Below are positions 1 to 13,252 of a stretch of DNA of 64,000 bases, piece by piece. Each line of letters begins with the position of its first letter. Position 1 is the first letter of the stretch. The notes under the pieces are model-generated. The model was given only the letters and a program-made list of their open reading frames with translations. It had not been told where the DNA came from and did not search any database. The stretch comes from Culex pipiens pallens (taxonomy: Eukaryota > Arthropoda > Insecta > Diptera > Culicidae). The stretch is from contig NC_068937.1 of assembly GCF_016801865.2 (NCBI RefSeq), positions 31,363,970-31,427,969 of the forward strand. The letters are read 5' to 3'. Position numbers and translations under genes: made by a program.

Positions 1-3000
1 TAAATTCTTAAATTCTTAAATTCTTAAATTCTTAAATTCTTAAATTCTTAAATTCTTAAATTCTTAAATTCTTAAATTCTTAAATTCTTAAATTCTTAAA
101 TTCTTAAATTCTTAAATTCTTAAATTCTTAAATTCTTAAATTCTTAAATTCTTAAATTCTTAAATTCTTAAATTCTTAAATTCTTAAATTCTTAAATTCT
201 TAAATTCTTAAATTCTTAAATTCTTAAATTCTTAAATTCTTAAATTCTTAAATTCTTAAATTCTTAAATTCTTAAATTCTTAAATTCTTAAATTCTTAAA
301 TTCTTAAATTCTTAAATTCTTAAATTCTTAAATTCTTAAATTCTTAAATTCTTAAATTCTTAAATTCTTAAATTCTTAAATTCTTAAATTCTTAAATTCT
401 TAAATTCTTAAATTCTTAAATTCTTAAATTCTTAAATTCTTAAATTCTTAAATTCTTAAATTCTTAAATTCTTAAATTCTTAAATTCTTAAATTCTTAAA
501 TTCTTAAATTCTTAAATTCTTAAATTCTTAAATTCTTAAATTCTTAAATTCTTAAATTCTTAAATTCTTAAATTCTTAAATTCTTAAATTCTTAAATTCT
601 TAAATTCTTAAATTCTTAAATTCTTAAATTCTTAAATTCTTAAATTCTTAAATTCTTAAATTCTTAAATTCTTAAATTCTTAAATTCTTAAATTCTTAAA
701 TTCTTAAATTCTTAAATTCTTAAATTCTTAAATTCTTAAATTCTTAAATTCTTAAATTCTTAAATTCTTAAATTCTTAAATTCTTAAATTCTTAAATTCT
801 TAAATTCTTAAATTCTTAAATTCTTAAATTCTTAAATTCTTAAATTCTTAAATTCTTAAATTCTTAAATTCTTAAATTCTTAAATTCTTAAATTCTTAAA
901 TTCTTAAATTCTTAAATTCTTAAATTCTTAAATTCTTAAATTCTTAAATTCTTAAATTCTTAAATTCTTAAATTCTTAAATTCTTAAATTCTTAAATTCT
1001 TAAATTCTTAAATTCTTAAATTCTTAAATTCTTAAATTCTTAAATTCTTAATTCTTAAATTCTTAAATTCTTAAATTCTTAAATTCTTAAATTCTTAAAT
1101 TCTTAAATTCTTAAATTCTAAAATTCTTAAATTCTTAAATTCTTAAATTCTTAAATTCTTAAATTCTTAAATTCTTAAATTCTTAAATTCTTAAATTCTT
1201 AAATTCTTAAATTCTTAAATTCTTAAATTCTTAAATTCTTAAATTCTTAAATTCTTAAATTCTTAAATTCTTAAATTCTTAAATTCTTAAATTCTTAAAT
1301 TCTTAAATTCTTAAATTCTTAAATTCTTAAATTCTTAAATTCTTAAATTCTTAAATTCTTAAATTCTTAAATTCTTAAATTCTTAAATTCTTAAATTCTT
1401 AAATTCTTAAATTCTTAAATTCTTAAATTCTTAAATTCTTAAATTCTTAAATTCTTAAATTCTTAAATTCTTAAATTCTTAAATTCTTAAATTCTTAAAT
1501 TCTTAAATTCTTAAATTCTTAAATTCTTAAATTCTTAAATTCTTAAATTCTTAAATTCTTAAATTCTTAAATTCTTAAATTCTTAAATTCTTAAATTCTT
1601 AAATTCTTAAATTCTTAAATTCTTAAATTCTTAAATTCTTAAATTCTTAAATTCTTAAATTCTTAAATTCTTAAATTCTTAAATTCTTAAATTCTTAAAT
1701 TCTTAAATTCTTAAATTCTTAAATTCTTAAATTCTTAAATTCTTAAATTCTTAAATTCTTAAATTCTTAAATTCTTAAATTCTTAAATTCTTAAATTCTT
1801 AAATTCTTAAATTCTTAAATTCTTAAATTCTTAAATTCTTAAATTCTTAAATTCTTAAATTCTTAAATTCTTAAATTCTTAAATTCTTAAATTCTTAAAT
1901 TCTTAAATTCTTAAATTCTTAAATTCTTAAATTCTTAAATTCTTAAATTCTTAAATTCTTAAATTCTTAAATTCTTAAATTCTTAAATTCTTAAATTCTT
2001 AAATTCTTAAATTCTTAAATTCTTAAATTCTTAAATTCTTAAATTCTTAAATTCTTAAATTCTTAAATTCTTAAATTCTTAAATTCTTAAATTCTTAAAT
2101 TCTTAAATTCTTAAATTCTTAAATTCTTAAATTCTTAAATTCTTAAATTCTTAAATTCTTAAATTCTTAAATTCTTAAATTCTTAAATTCTTAAATTCTT
2201 AAATTCTTAAATTCTTAAATTCTTAAATTCTTAAATTCTTAAATTCTTAAATTCTTAAATTCTTAAATTCTTAAATTCTTAAATTCTTAAATTCTTAAAT
2301 TCTTAAATTCTTAAATTCTTAAATTCTTAAATTCTTAAATTCTTAAATTCTTAAATTCTTAAATTCTTAAATTCTTAAATTCTTAAATTCTTAAATTCTT
2401 AAATTCTTAATTCTTAAATTCTTAAATTCTTAAATTCTTAAATTCTTAAATTCTTAAATTCTTAAATTCTTAAATTCTTAAATTCTTAAATTCTTAAATT
2501 CTTAAATTCTTAAATTCTTAAATTCTTAAATTCTTAAATTCTTAAATTCTTAAATTCTTAAATTCTTAAATTCTTAAATTCTTAAATTCTTAAATTCTTA
2601 AATTCTTAAATTCTTAAATTCTTAAATTCTTAAATTCTTAAATTCTTAAATTCTTAAATTCTTAAATTCTTAAATTCTTAAATTCTTAAATTCTTAAATT
2701 CTTAAATTCTTAAATTCTTAAATTCTTAAATTCTTAAATTCTTAAATTCTTAAATTCTTAAATTCTTAAATTCTTAAATTCTTAAATTCTTAAATTCTTA
2801 AATTCTTAAATTCTTAAATTCTTAAATTCTTAAATTCTTAAATTCTTAAATTCTTAAATTCTTAAATTCTTAAATTCTTAAATTCTTAAATTCTTAAATT
2901 CTTAAATTCTTAAATTCTTAAATTCTTAAATTCTTAAATTCTTAAATTCTTAAATTCTTAAATTCTTAAATTCTTAAATTCTTAAATTCTTAAATTCTTA

Positions 3001-4989
3001 AATTCTTAAATTCTTAAATTCTTAAATTCTTAAATTCTTAAATTCTTAAATTCTTAAATTCTTAAATTCTTAAATTCTTAAATTCTTAAATTCTTAAATT
3101 CTTAAATTCTTAAATTCTTAAATTCTTAAATTCTTAAATTCTTAAATTCTTAAATTCTTAAATTCTTAAATTCTTAAATTCTTAAATTCTTAAATTCTTA
3201 AATTCTTAAATTCTTAAATTCTTAAATTCTTAAATTCTTAAATTCTTAAATTCTTAAATTCTTAAATTCTTAAATTCTTAAATTCTTAAATTCTTAAATT
3301 CTTAAATTCTTAAATTCTTAAATTCTTAAATTCTTAAATTCTTAAATTCTTAAATTCTTAAATTCTTAAATTCTTAAATTCTTAAATTCTTAAATTCTTA
3401 AATTCTTAAATTCTTAAATTCTTAAATTCTTAAATTCTTAAATTCTTAAATTCTTAAATTCTTAAATTCTTAAATTCTTAAATTCTTAAATTCTTAAATT
3501 CTTAAATTCTTAAATTCTTAAATTCTTAAATTCTTAAATTCTTAAATTCTTAAATTCTTAAATTCTTAAATTCTTAAATTCTTAAATTCTTAAATTCTTA
3601 AATTCTTAAATTCTTAAATTCTTAAATTCTTAAATTCTTAAATTCTTAAATTCTTAAATTCTTAAATTCTTAAATTCTTAAATTCTTAAATTCTTAAATT
3701 CTTAAATTCTTAAATTCTTAAATTCTTAAATTCTTAAATTCTTAAATTCTTAAATTCTTAAATTCTTAAATTCTTAAATTCTTAAATTCTTAAATTCTTA
3801 AATTCTTAAATTCTTAAATTCTTAAATTCTTAAATTCTTAAATTCTTAAATTCTTAAATTCTTAAATTCTTAAATTCTTAAATTCTTAAATTCTTAAATT
3901 CTTAAATTCTTAAATTCTTAAATTCTTAAATTCTTAAATTCTTAAATTCTTAAATTCTTAAATTCTTAAATTCTTAAATTCTTAAATTCTTAAATTCTTA
4001 AATTCTTAAATTCTTAAATTCTTAAATTCTTAAATTCTTAAATTCTTAAATTCTTAAATTCTTAAATTCTTAAATTCTTAAATTCTTAAATTCTTAAATT
4101 CTTAAATTCTTAAATTCTTAAATTCTTAAATTCTTAAATTCTTAAATTCTTAAATTCTTAAATTCTTAAATTCTTAAATTCTTAAATTCTTAAATTCTTA
4201 AATTCTTAAATTCTTAAATTCTTAAATTCTTAAATTCTTAAATTCTTAAATTCTTAAATTCTTAAATTCTTAAATTCTTAAATTCTTAAATTCTTAAATT
4301 CTTAAATTCTTAAATTCTTAAATTCTTAAATTCTTAAATTCTTAAATTCTTAAATTCTTAAATTCTTAAATTCTTAAATTCTTAAATTCTTAAATTCTTA
4401 AATTCTTAAATTCTTAAATTCTTAAATTCTTAAATTCTTAAATTCTTAAATTCTTAAATTCTTAAATTCTTAAATTCTTAAATTCTTAAATTCTTAAATT
4501 CTTAAATTCTTAAATTCTTAAATTCTTAAATTCTTAAATTCTTAAATTCTTAAATTCTTAAATTCTTAAATTCTTAAATTCTTAAATTCTTAAATTCTTA
4601 AATTCTTAAATTCTTAAATTCTTAAATTCTTAAATTCTTAAATTCTTAAATTCTTAAATTCTTAAATTCTTAAATTCTTAAATTCTTAAATTCTTAAATT
4701 CTTAAATTCTTAAATTCTTAAATTCTTAAATTCTTAAATTCTTAAATTCTTAAATTCTTAAATTCTTAAATTCTTAAATTCTTAATTCTTAAATTCTTAA
4801 ATTCTTAAATTCTTAAATTCTTAAATTCTTAAATTCTTAAATTCTTAAATTCTTAAATTCTTAAATTCTTAAATTCTTAAATTCTTAAATTCTTAAATTC
4901 TTAAATTCTTAAATTCTTAAATTCTTAAATTCTTAAATTCTTAAATTCTTAAATTCTTAAATTCTTAAATTCTTAAATTCTTAAATTCT
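1..4989. repeat. 8-bp satellite array (TAAATTCT)n, about 620 units
   Basis: The first 5 kb is one tandem array of the 8-mer TAAATTCT, cut by the window edge, so its true length is unknown. The array is nearly perfect. I see single-base deletions near 1051, 2410 and 4785 that shift the register, and one substitution near 1120. It ends at about 4989 in an A-run followed by degenerate T/A-rich DNA. No function is visible. Such homogeneity suggests very recent amplification or continuing homogenisation, and array length in an assembly is unreliable. Confidence 0.98.
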
Positions 4990-5473
4990 TAAAAAAAAAT
5001 AAATTTCTTTATTTTTTTAAATTTTTTTATTCTTAAATTTTCATTCTAGATTTTTTAATTTTGGAAGAAATAGAGTTTTTGGTTGTTATAATTTCGAGGT
5101 TTTCGTAAATTTGTATTTTCAAATTTCTATACTTCCGATTTTTAAAACTTTTGGAATTTCGACTTGTACATTCGATTCGAATTTTAACATTTTTGATCTA
5201 TGGAATTTATAAAAACGTTAAAAATTAAAATTACTGTTCAATTCTGCATATTTTTAATTTTGATTTTCCAAATTTCAGATTTTTGTCGAAATTTATTATT
5301 TAAAAAAAATGTTATTTGAAATTTCTGAAATGTTTGTTTTTTCACATTTTTGAATTTGTTGTTAGGTTGGATTTCAAAATTTCAGATTATTAAATATTGT
5401 ATTTTCAGTAAGAAAATAGATATTTGTATGATTATTGTCAAGTTTAATTTCACTCTGATTTACTTCATTTTGG
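4990..5473. other. AT-rich flank of the satellite, no gene seen
   Basis: Very AT-rich sequence with many short T/A homopolymer runs and TTTTGAATTTT-like words. It looks like decayed satellite or simple-sequence DNA. I see no ORF or element border that I can support. Confidence 0.6.
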
Positions 5474-5546
5474 TCCCGCGAGTGTGGATAAATCGGACAG
5501 TGCAGGGGACTCATAATCCAGAGGTAGCTGGTTGGTACTAGCAATA
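5474..5546 (+). pseudogene. tRNA-Met(CAT)-like remnant, possible SINE head
   Basis: The stretch GACTCATAATC at about 5507-5517 is what the anticodon loop of an elongator tRNA-Met gene looks like. It is followed by an AGAGGTAG variable region and a T-arm-like stem GCTGG/CTAGC with a degenerate TTGGTA loop in place of TTCGANN. The D-arm side is much more diverged and the acceptor stem does not close well, so this is not a working tRNA. It could be a tRNA pseudogene or the head of a tRNA-derived SINE. The sequence continues into GATGGCCGACATCTATAAAG, which may be the SINE body. Confidence 0.4.
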
Positions 5547-7019
5547 AATTGTTGGTGACACGATGGCCGACATCTATAAAGACAACTTCTTTTTTTACTC
5601 CATTTCGACCGAAAAACTAAATCTGTCCTTTTAGTTTCAATATTCTGCTTTTTGAGATTCGGCGGGAATTTTAAATATTATTATCTCCAATACAAAATTA
5701 TTAAAACGTTTGCAATTATCAGTCGCATTCAAAAATAAAAATTACAATTCTTTGATTTTTTCATCAAAACATATTACAAACAAGCACCGCGCGAAGAAAC
5801 GTCAAACGCAATCTTTCCGTTTCTGTTACTTTTCAGCTGCGTACCGCTTAAGAAAAATCTTTTCGTGACCCTTTCCTTGACCGTTTCTTGGGCGTTTTTT
5901 TGTATGGAGTTTTGCGTTCCTTCCCATCTGCGTATCAGCCTTATGGGTGAAAATCATGGCGATATTCAACAAACAAATCGATGCCAACATTTCAAAAAGC
6001 ATCATGTACACACCATCCTTTTTGAGAAAAACGCATTTGAATGTTGAGCATCCATTTTCAATTCCCATTTTAATATAAAGCAAAATACGATTTTCTAATG
6101 ATAACAAACGATGAAAAACATAGCTTTTATTGATACTTGATCATCCAAATTAAATAAAACCTTATTTCCGTAATTTTATTTGAGAAAAACAAACATAACT
6201 TCTTTTGAAATCGCCAACGTCTATATCACCCTGCTGTCATTGAGGGGGACGCTTTGTTATGATTCGTTTTTCTTAGCCGAATGTACATTACGCTTTTTTC
6301 ATGATGCTTTTTTTTCGTCACGAGGTTCATGTAGTCTTTTGTTTGACAGGTTGACAGGGCTATATAAACAGGGACTGGTGATGGCAGAGGTTTTGTTTAT
6401 GTTACTTTATTTAAAATCATGATTAAATAGACTTTACTGAAGTAACTTTAGCTCATTTTTGGCGGAGAGGTAGCTTATTAGGAGTACTTTCAGAACATGC
6501 AATAACCCAGAAAGTGTCAAAATGTACATGATGCCTTTTGAAATGTTACCGTCGAAATGTCAAACATTCTTCAAAGCTTCGTTTCGCAAAGAAAAATGTC
6601 TATGCAAGCCATGAGAAAGTGAAATTATTGACAACCGCGAGAGATTTATAAAGCGAAAGAATCCAAAGGACCGTCGAGGAAGTTATCCTTAAAGTTTTGT
6701 TAGATTTTGTAAAAAAAAACATTGAGATTTTTTTAAATAAGAAAGGTAAGAAATAAATAAATATCAACTGTCTATTTGCCAACTTATAGTTTTTAAGGTG
6801 TGAATGAGAATAATTTGTTTTATTTTAATTCATTTGAGAAAAGTATTAATGGACATTTTGAATGGTTATAAAAATAAAATCAATCAGACTTAGAGACCAG
6901 CAAACAATTGATGAACCTTCAGCATATAATCTATTACTGAATATTCATTTTTGACCAGCATTTTACTGAAATTTCAGCAATTCTCTGTCAATGTGACAAA
7001 TAAAAAAATAAAAAAAAAT
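5547..7019. other. AT-rich intergenic DNA, no supported gene
   Basis: No recognisable gene. A 93-codon minus-strand ORF at 5826-6107 has a hydrophobic stretch and a basic C-terminus but no recognised family or splice support, so I do not call it. Recurrent words such as TTTTGAAATGT and TTGACAGG suggest decayed MITE pieces. Confidence 0.5.
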
Positions 7020-7400
7020 TAGAATTTAAATTACAAGCCTAGGTTTCAACATTTGGATGAAAAAAGGGTTTTAAAATGCATTTTACAGGTGTACAGTTGC
7101 TTTCCAATCATTAGTTTTGAAAATATCGAGGTATTGACGGATTTTTTTTTGCAAAAAAAAAACCTTCCATGAGTTTGTACATTGGTAATTCATGAAAATT
7201 TAAAATGTTTTCAAAGGAGTTCAAACATGCTGAATATGATTATAAACGCGGGAAAATACATTTTAACTGGTTTTCAGTTGACTAAACTTTAATTTTCATT
7301 AAAATTTTGAAGTTTTTCGAAAAAATATTATTTTTTTCCCCTTGATTATTCAGGCCAACTTTGAAGGGGGGGGTATTTTAAAATTCTTTCAAAAGTAAGC
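7020..7400 (-). mobile_element. Degraded copy of the Harbinger-like MITE at 44694
   Basis: Read on the minus strand, this interval follows the interior of the element at 44694-45145 block by block: the CAGGCC/CTTCAAAATTTT section, the ACCAGTTAAAATG block, the block around CATGTTTGAACTCC, and the block ending in CATCCAAATGTTGAAACC. The terminal inverted repeats are not preserved well enough to define borders, so this is an old copy. Confidence 0.6.
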
Positions 7401-9964
7401 ATTTTTTATCGGTAATATTTTGTTGAGTTTTATTTCCATTCTTCCAAGCATATGCAGCTCTTTAACACCTTAACTACAAAGCCAGAGAAAAAAGGGGGAA
7501 TTTATATGGAAACTCTGTGTGTGTGTGTGTGTGTGTGACATGAGCTTAGAAGACTATTTGCTGTGGCCTGAAATATTTTCATTGTCTGTCAACATAATTT
7601 AGTTTTGTTTTTGTTGTAATACTTTTATAGTTTTCGTTTTTTCAAACTTGAATACTTCTGTTAGTATTTTTTTCCAGGATAATTTTGAATTCAAACATTT
7701 TTTTTTATTCTTTCAAATCTAAATTGATTCAATATTCGTAGAAGCCAAATATTTACACTATTTATAGAATTTTATATTTTTTCAAAATAAACGTTGTGCA
7801 ATGTGTTAAAATTAGTTTACAATCGTTTTTAATTTTTTTTCAATGAACATTTTAATTATTCACAATTATTATTTTGTTTGCCCCTTATTTGATGGAAAAA
7901 TTTGTAGGGGGCTAAATCTTGAAATGAAATTTGCATTTCCATTCTTACAAATAGGGGAACCACTCCATCAAATTTGTTGATTTTTACTAGTGAAACAACT
8001 GATTTTGTAATACTGTTGACAAAAATTTGCCTGCTCACTTCTATTGAGCAATTTATCACTCGATTTTAGTTGAAAACGCGTTTTATTAGTTGAGCGTCAA
8101 AGTTCTGATATGGCAACATTAGAGGCACGATGCAGTTAGATGCAGTTCCTCTATAAGCAATCCTTAAAAAGTTTATTGACAAATGTCTGAACTAGTTTTT
8201 TTTTGAATAATTTGGCATTCTTTAAAGAAATAAGTTCTTGCTTTAGAGTAATTAGCATTTTTAAAATAAAGAGATCCTACACCCGGGTTTCCTGCACCTT
8301 AACTTTAAAACTAAGCCTCACCTTAACAGCCCCCATCTACCTTCGGACCATCTCCGGCAACATAAAACTAAAAACTAAAATTTCTCCACGATTCACCTCA
8401 GCCCAGTTCTGCTCGACTGTTAGTCTATCAAACATAAAAAAAGAAAAAGAGGCAACTTGTGGTTCCCCCCTGACGGCAACAACAACAAACACCAACAGCA
8501 GCAGCAGCAAAACAAAATTCAAAGCATAAAACTAACATCGTTTGAAATCGCCAGGGTGAAAGAAGAAATTGATAATGGAGATGATCACCTCCTTGCTCGA
8601 ATATTGAAGCCTGGGATTTAAAAATATACACACTGCTGTGGTGGGTTAGATTACCCAGAAACATACACACAAACACACACATGACGGAGAAAGCAGCAAC
8701 AAAACTAATGAAACTTTAAAAAGAGAGCAGCAGCAGCAACAGCAACAAACTTTACAGTGTAAAGTTTTTCGCCAGTCGTGGCATGCTTTCCTGTTGGAAA
8801 AATATTAGAGTGCATTTCAACTTTAAAATTTTAACAGTTTTTAAATCCCCTCACAGCGGAGGGTGTGCAGTCCCGGCCCCGGTGCTCGATTCCGGAGTGA
8901 GGAAATTTTAAATCGAATTTAAACAAAAAGTGCACCCCTACCCTATTGCTCGAAAGCATGGCCTCCTGATAATGTTCCGACAAGAAATGTACGTTTCGAT
9001 GTCGTCGCCGGGTTGCGATGCGACCGAATGTGGTTTCTGGCGGAGGCCACCGGCCAACTCTCCGGCAGTAGGAGATCCATCAACGTTTTTAGGAAAAATC
9101 ACGTGCGGTTCCGCTTCCGGAAAAGGCAAAGAAACGCGTCGCTAGTTCAAGCAGAATAACTCAAGCATGACTTGATAGAGAGTTCGAGCTTCTCTTCTCT
9201 TTCTATGCTTGATGTTGGAAAACGCTGCTACGTAGCACCTCGTTGGCGTCAACTCTATGAAGTAGACTTGAGGCAGATGGAATCGTCTTCAGTTATGTTG
9301 CAGCAAATGATGTTTGAAAACCAACGTTTTCTATATGCATACCTTGGATGAGGTTGATTAAAAAACTCAATGACGCAGAAATATGTTGACACCAAAGAAG
9401 TCAAGTTCGCGATATCATGTTCAAGGATTGCATGAAAGCACAACAAGTTCTCCTTGGACAAACAACAAGATTTCGATGTTTTGCATTTCACTCAAACCCG
9501 ACTCGTCACTACTGTGAATCGTGACTGCTGCTATCTGTTGGCGACAACAAGGCAACATAACTATGAAAATCATAAACTGTAAATTCAAGCTTCAAGAGTT
9601 AACTGAATGGTTCTAAGAACGACTACAACAGAGAAAATAATAGTGAAATATCAGAACCTAAAATGTACTGTTAGCATTAACATTAAAAAAGGAAAATTCC
9701 CTATCCACGGCTCCTCAACGCTTATACATCTGTTTGTTGTAGCTCCACTCCATTTCAGTACCAAGATACAGCCTCAAATACAGCCTTGTTTGTAAAATAA
9801 AAATGACGAATTTCAAAATTCCCTATGAAAACTCCATTAGATCACTTTCACCACTGTTTCAGCTACTGTCAGCATTTTATATGTTTCCAAACCTTTTGTA
9901 TTGTTTTAAAACAATAATTTACAAGCAAAACCTATAGTTTTCATTGATTTGACTATGTGACATA
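7401..9964. other. Intergenic DNA with microsatellites, no supported gene
   Basis: Contains a (GT)n microsatellite near 7514-7538 and CAG/CAA-rich simple sequence near 8474-8520 and 8726-8752. A less AT-rich block at about 8200-9500 has short ORFs on both strands (for example 8930-9145) but none with a recognised domain. It could be an untranslated exon or conserved noncoding DNA. I cannot tell from sequence alone. Confidence 0.5.
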
Positions 9965-12468
9965 TGAGCAATTCTCTGAGATTTCGGTCATTCAAATTTA
10001 TTGTATTTTTTAATCCGGCTGAAACTTTTTTGGTGCCTTCGGTATGCCCAAAGAAGCCATTTTGCATCATTAGTTCGTTCATATAATTTTCCATACAAAC
10101 TTGGCAGCTGTCCATACAAAAATGATATGTTAAAATTCAAAAATCTGTATCTTTTGAAGGAATTTTTTGATCGATTTGGTGTCTTCGGCAAAGTTGTAGG
10201 TATGGATATGGATATGGATACTCGGTAAAAAAATTTTGGTGATTTTTAATTTCACATTTTGTCGCTAAAACTTGATTTGCAAAAAAACACTATTTTTATT
10301 TTTTTTTTATTTTCTAATATGTTTTAGAGGACATCAAAAGCCAACTTTTTTTTTTCAAAATTTCCGGAATGGGCAAAAAATCTTTGACCGAGTTTCAAAA
10401 AATCGAAATATTGGTCGCTTAAATTTTTCAACTCTATTTTTCGATGTTAAATCAAATTCGCAATCAAAAAGTACTCTAGTGAAATTTTGATAAAGTGCCC
10501 CGTTTTCAAGTTAAATCAATTTTTAGGTGGCTTTTTTGAAAATAGTTGCAGTTTTATTTTTTTTAATTAGTGCACATGTTTGCCCACTTTTGAAAACAAT
10601 ATTTTTGAAAAGCTGAGAAAATTATATATATTTTGCTTTTTTTTAACTTTTTTGATTCAACCCTTAGTTGCTGAGATATTTCCATGCAAAAGTTTGAAAA
10701 CATGAAAAATTGAAGTTTTCTAAGTCCCACCCAAACAACCCACAATTTTCTAATGTCGATATCTCAGCAACTATTCGTCCGATTTTCAACGTTAAAATAT
10801 GAAACATTCGTAAAATTTTCCGATCTTTTCGAAAAAAATATTTGTAATTTTTTTAAACCAAGACTAACATTTTAAAAGGGCGTAATATTGAATGTTTGAC
10901 CCTATTGAAATGTTAGTCTTGATTTAAATTTTTTGAAAATATTGTTTTCGAAAAGATCGGAAAATTTCACAAATGTTTCATATTTTAACATTGCAATTCG
11001 AACCATTAGTTGCTGAGATATCGACGTTAGAAAATGGTGGGTTGTTTTGGTAAGACTTGGAAAACATCAATTTTTATGTTTTTAAACACTTGCATGGCAA
11101 TATCTCAGCAAACTAAGGGTCGTATCAACAAAATCAAAAAAAGCAAATTATAGAGAATTTTCTCAGGTCTTCAAAAATATTTTTTTCAAGGGTGGTTAAA
11201 CATGTGCACTAATTTAAAAAAAATGAAAAACTGCGACTATTTTCAAAAAAAAAGTTACCTAAAAATGGCTATAACTTGAAAACGGTGCACTTTATCAAAA
11301 TTTCACTAGAGTACTTTTTGATTGCAAATTTGATTTTATATCAAAAAATGAAGTTGAAAAAATTTTGCGACCAGCATTTCGATTTTTTGAAAAAATCGGC
11401 AATGATTCAAAAATTCATAACTCGGTCGAAGATTTTTTGCACAACCTGAAAATTTCTGAAAAGTTGGCATTTGATGTCCCCTATAACCTGGGTGATGAAG
11501 AGAGAGAATGCGTAACGTGATTTTCGAATGATCCCACTTTGTTTACATCTACAAACTAAGAGGCTGTTCAAGCACAAGCATGACTTTTATCTTACTGGTA
11601 GATGAGCTGTTTTATAATCAGTGGTATGCGTTTTATTTAGTCTAGTTTTCTACATTATTTTGCTGGAAAATTGTGTGTGTTTTCAAGTTTCATTCGGTTA
11701 GAAGAGGTTTTTCTTTTTTTATTGGTGACGAAGAACTGCGACGAGAGTATAATCCTTGGCTTGTTTTGGAATTCTGCAGCTCTTCCTAGTGCAGCGAAAA
11801 ATCATCGCTAATTCTAGCATAGCTGATCCAACAAATAGAAAAGATAGGTTTGAAAACGGAATCAAAAAATTAAGACAGCTTCTGGATGGTACAACCGCAT
11901 CGATCTTCCATTCATAATTATAAAAAAAAAATACGAATGTTCTTAAGATTACTTGACTTCAACTTCAGGTCCTCAAAAGCCAAAAAAATGTCATTCTTGC
12001 AACAACAAAAAAACAATTTTTGATCGATAACAATACTCTCCACTTTTGGCGAACAGTAAATTGGTTCCACTTTGACAGTTCAAAATTGAGGCCGTTTTGC
12101 GAACCACTATTCAGCACCCAGCCTAAAACATATCAGAAAATGAAAAAAAATAAAAATAGCGTTTTTTTTTGCAAATCAAGATTTAGTGACAAAAAGTTAA
12201 ATAAAAAATCACCAATATTTTATTACCGTGTATCATTTTTTTCCAGTATAGTCCGTATCCATACCTACAACTTTGCCGAAGACACCAAATCAATAATTTT
12301 TTTTGAATTTTTGAATTGGACAGCTGCCAAATTTGTATGGAAATTATATGGACAAACTATTGATGCAAAATGGCTTCTTTGGGCATACCGAAGGCACCAA
12401 AAAAGTTTCAGTCGGATTAAAAAATATAAAAAAATAATCGAATGACCGAAATCTGAGAGAACTGCTCA
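9965..12468. mobile_element. 2.5-kb foldback element, right arm split by an insertion
   Basis: The left end (TGAGCAATTCTC near 9965) is matched in reverse complement by GAGAACTGCTCA ending near 12468. The two arms pair all the way to a centre near 10885. Matching blocks include the section with GGTGCCTTCGGTATGCCCA at about 10033, the block with AGTACTCTAGTGAAATTTTG, and the block around CCGATCTTTTCGAAAA. Without the nested insertion at 11488-12121 the arms are about 910 and 935 bases. No transposase ORF is present, so the element is non-autonomous. No target-site duplication is clear. Confidence 0.85.
11488..12121. mobile_element. Nested hAT-like MITE (634 bp) inside the foldback
   Basis: This segment has no counterpart in the left arm of the surrounding foldback, so it was inserted later. 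It begins CTGGGTGATGAA and ends in the reverse complement of CTGGGTGCTGAA, a short imperfect terminal inverted repeat. It is flanked by CCTATAAC (11480-11487) and CCTAAAAC (12122-12129), an 8-bp duplication with one mismatch, as expected for hAT. No transposase reading frame is present. Confidence 0.75.
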
Positions 12469-12760
12469 GTTGTAGGGAACACGGGAAGTTTTTAGAGCCA
12501 TTTTTGTGATTAAGATTATTGTGTTTATGAAATAATTAGTTTTTTTTATTTATCAACTCAGGCCTATGTTGTAGCAAGTTGGTGTCTTGCAGACATTTGG
12601 TAAGCTTATAAAAACACACATTTATCTTCCAAGAGAGCAAAAATCGGACCTTTTAAACGAAAGTTATAGCTAAAATACGATGAAAAAGACGTCATTTTGA
12701 AATGTGAATTGACCTCGCTCTTGGAAGCATCTGAAAGTACACATTCTAGAGTACATTTAC
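12469..12760 (+). mobile_element. Fragment of the 22091-type palindromic element
   Basis: This sequence follows the left arm of the element at 22091-23567, about its 22302-22660 part: GTAGGGAACAC, GGAAGTTT..TAGAGCCA, CAACTCAGGC, the block CTTCCAAGAGAGC, and the CCTCGCTCT block ending near ACATTCTAGAGTAC. It abuts the right end of the foldback at 9965-12468, and it stops where a CA-rich stretch begins. Confidence 0.8.
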
Positions 12761-13252
12761 TGAAACACACACACACAAATTACATGCAAACATACAAACA
12801 CACAACATTTCTATTTGTAAACCCGTGTTGGGTGTAAATACCTACAGACAAAACGACACAAATTGTACAGACATACACAAACCCCAAAACCAGCACCACT
12901 GCTACGCGAGATCTGTCATCTCGGCGCAGCATAACAGATGTAAACAATAGCATAACGAGCAATAAAACTTAAGTCTAAAAGCAACCATCGCGGAGTTCGG
13001 TTCGCTCAGCAAGCACATAATGCGAGTTTTAACTAACTAGTCCGAATACTTACCTAATGTCGCGCGAGAGTGATTAGTGGGAGAAGGATCCATGCAAGGA
13101 GAGTGGATTTAAGGAAAAGGAGTGGAAGGAACATGCAGCAGAATTGAGGATGTTTCGTGCAAGGAAAAGGAAGATTCTGGGAAGTGAATTGTTTGGGGAC
13201 ACAGGCCGTCGGTGTTCCGGGACGGCCGAAACTTGTGTCTAGTGCGTGGACA
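12761..13252. other. Unique spacer with CA-rich simple sequence
   Basis: Starts with short (CA)n and CAAACA repeats, then about 300 bases of less AT-rich unique sequence. It lies between two pieces that are adjacent in the 22091 element family, so it may be an insertion between them. No ORF that I would call. Confidence 0.5.

Noticed and set aside
5826..6107. 93-codon minus-strand ORF with a hydrophobic stretch and basic tail
   Set aside because: It looks somewhat protein-like, but I recognise no family and see no splice or conservation evidence, so it is not called.
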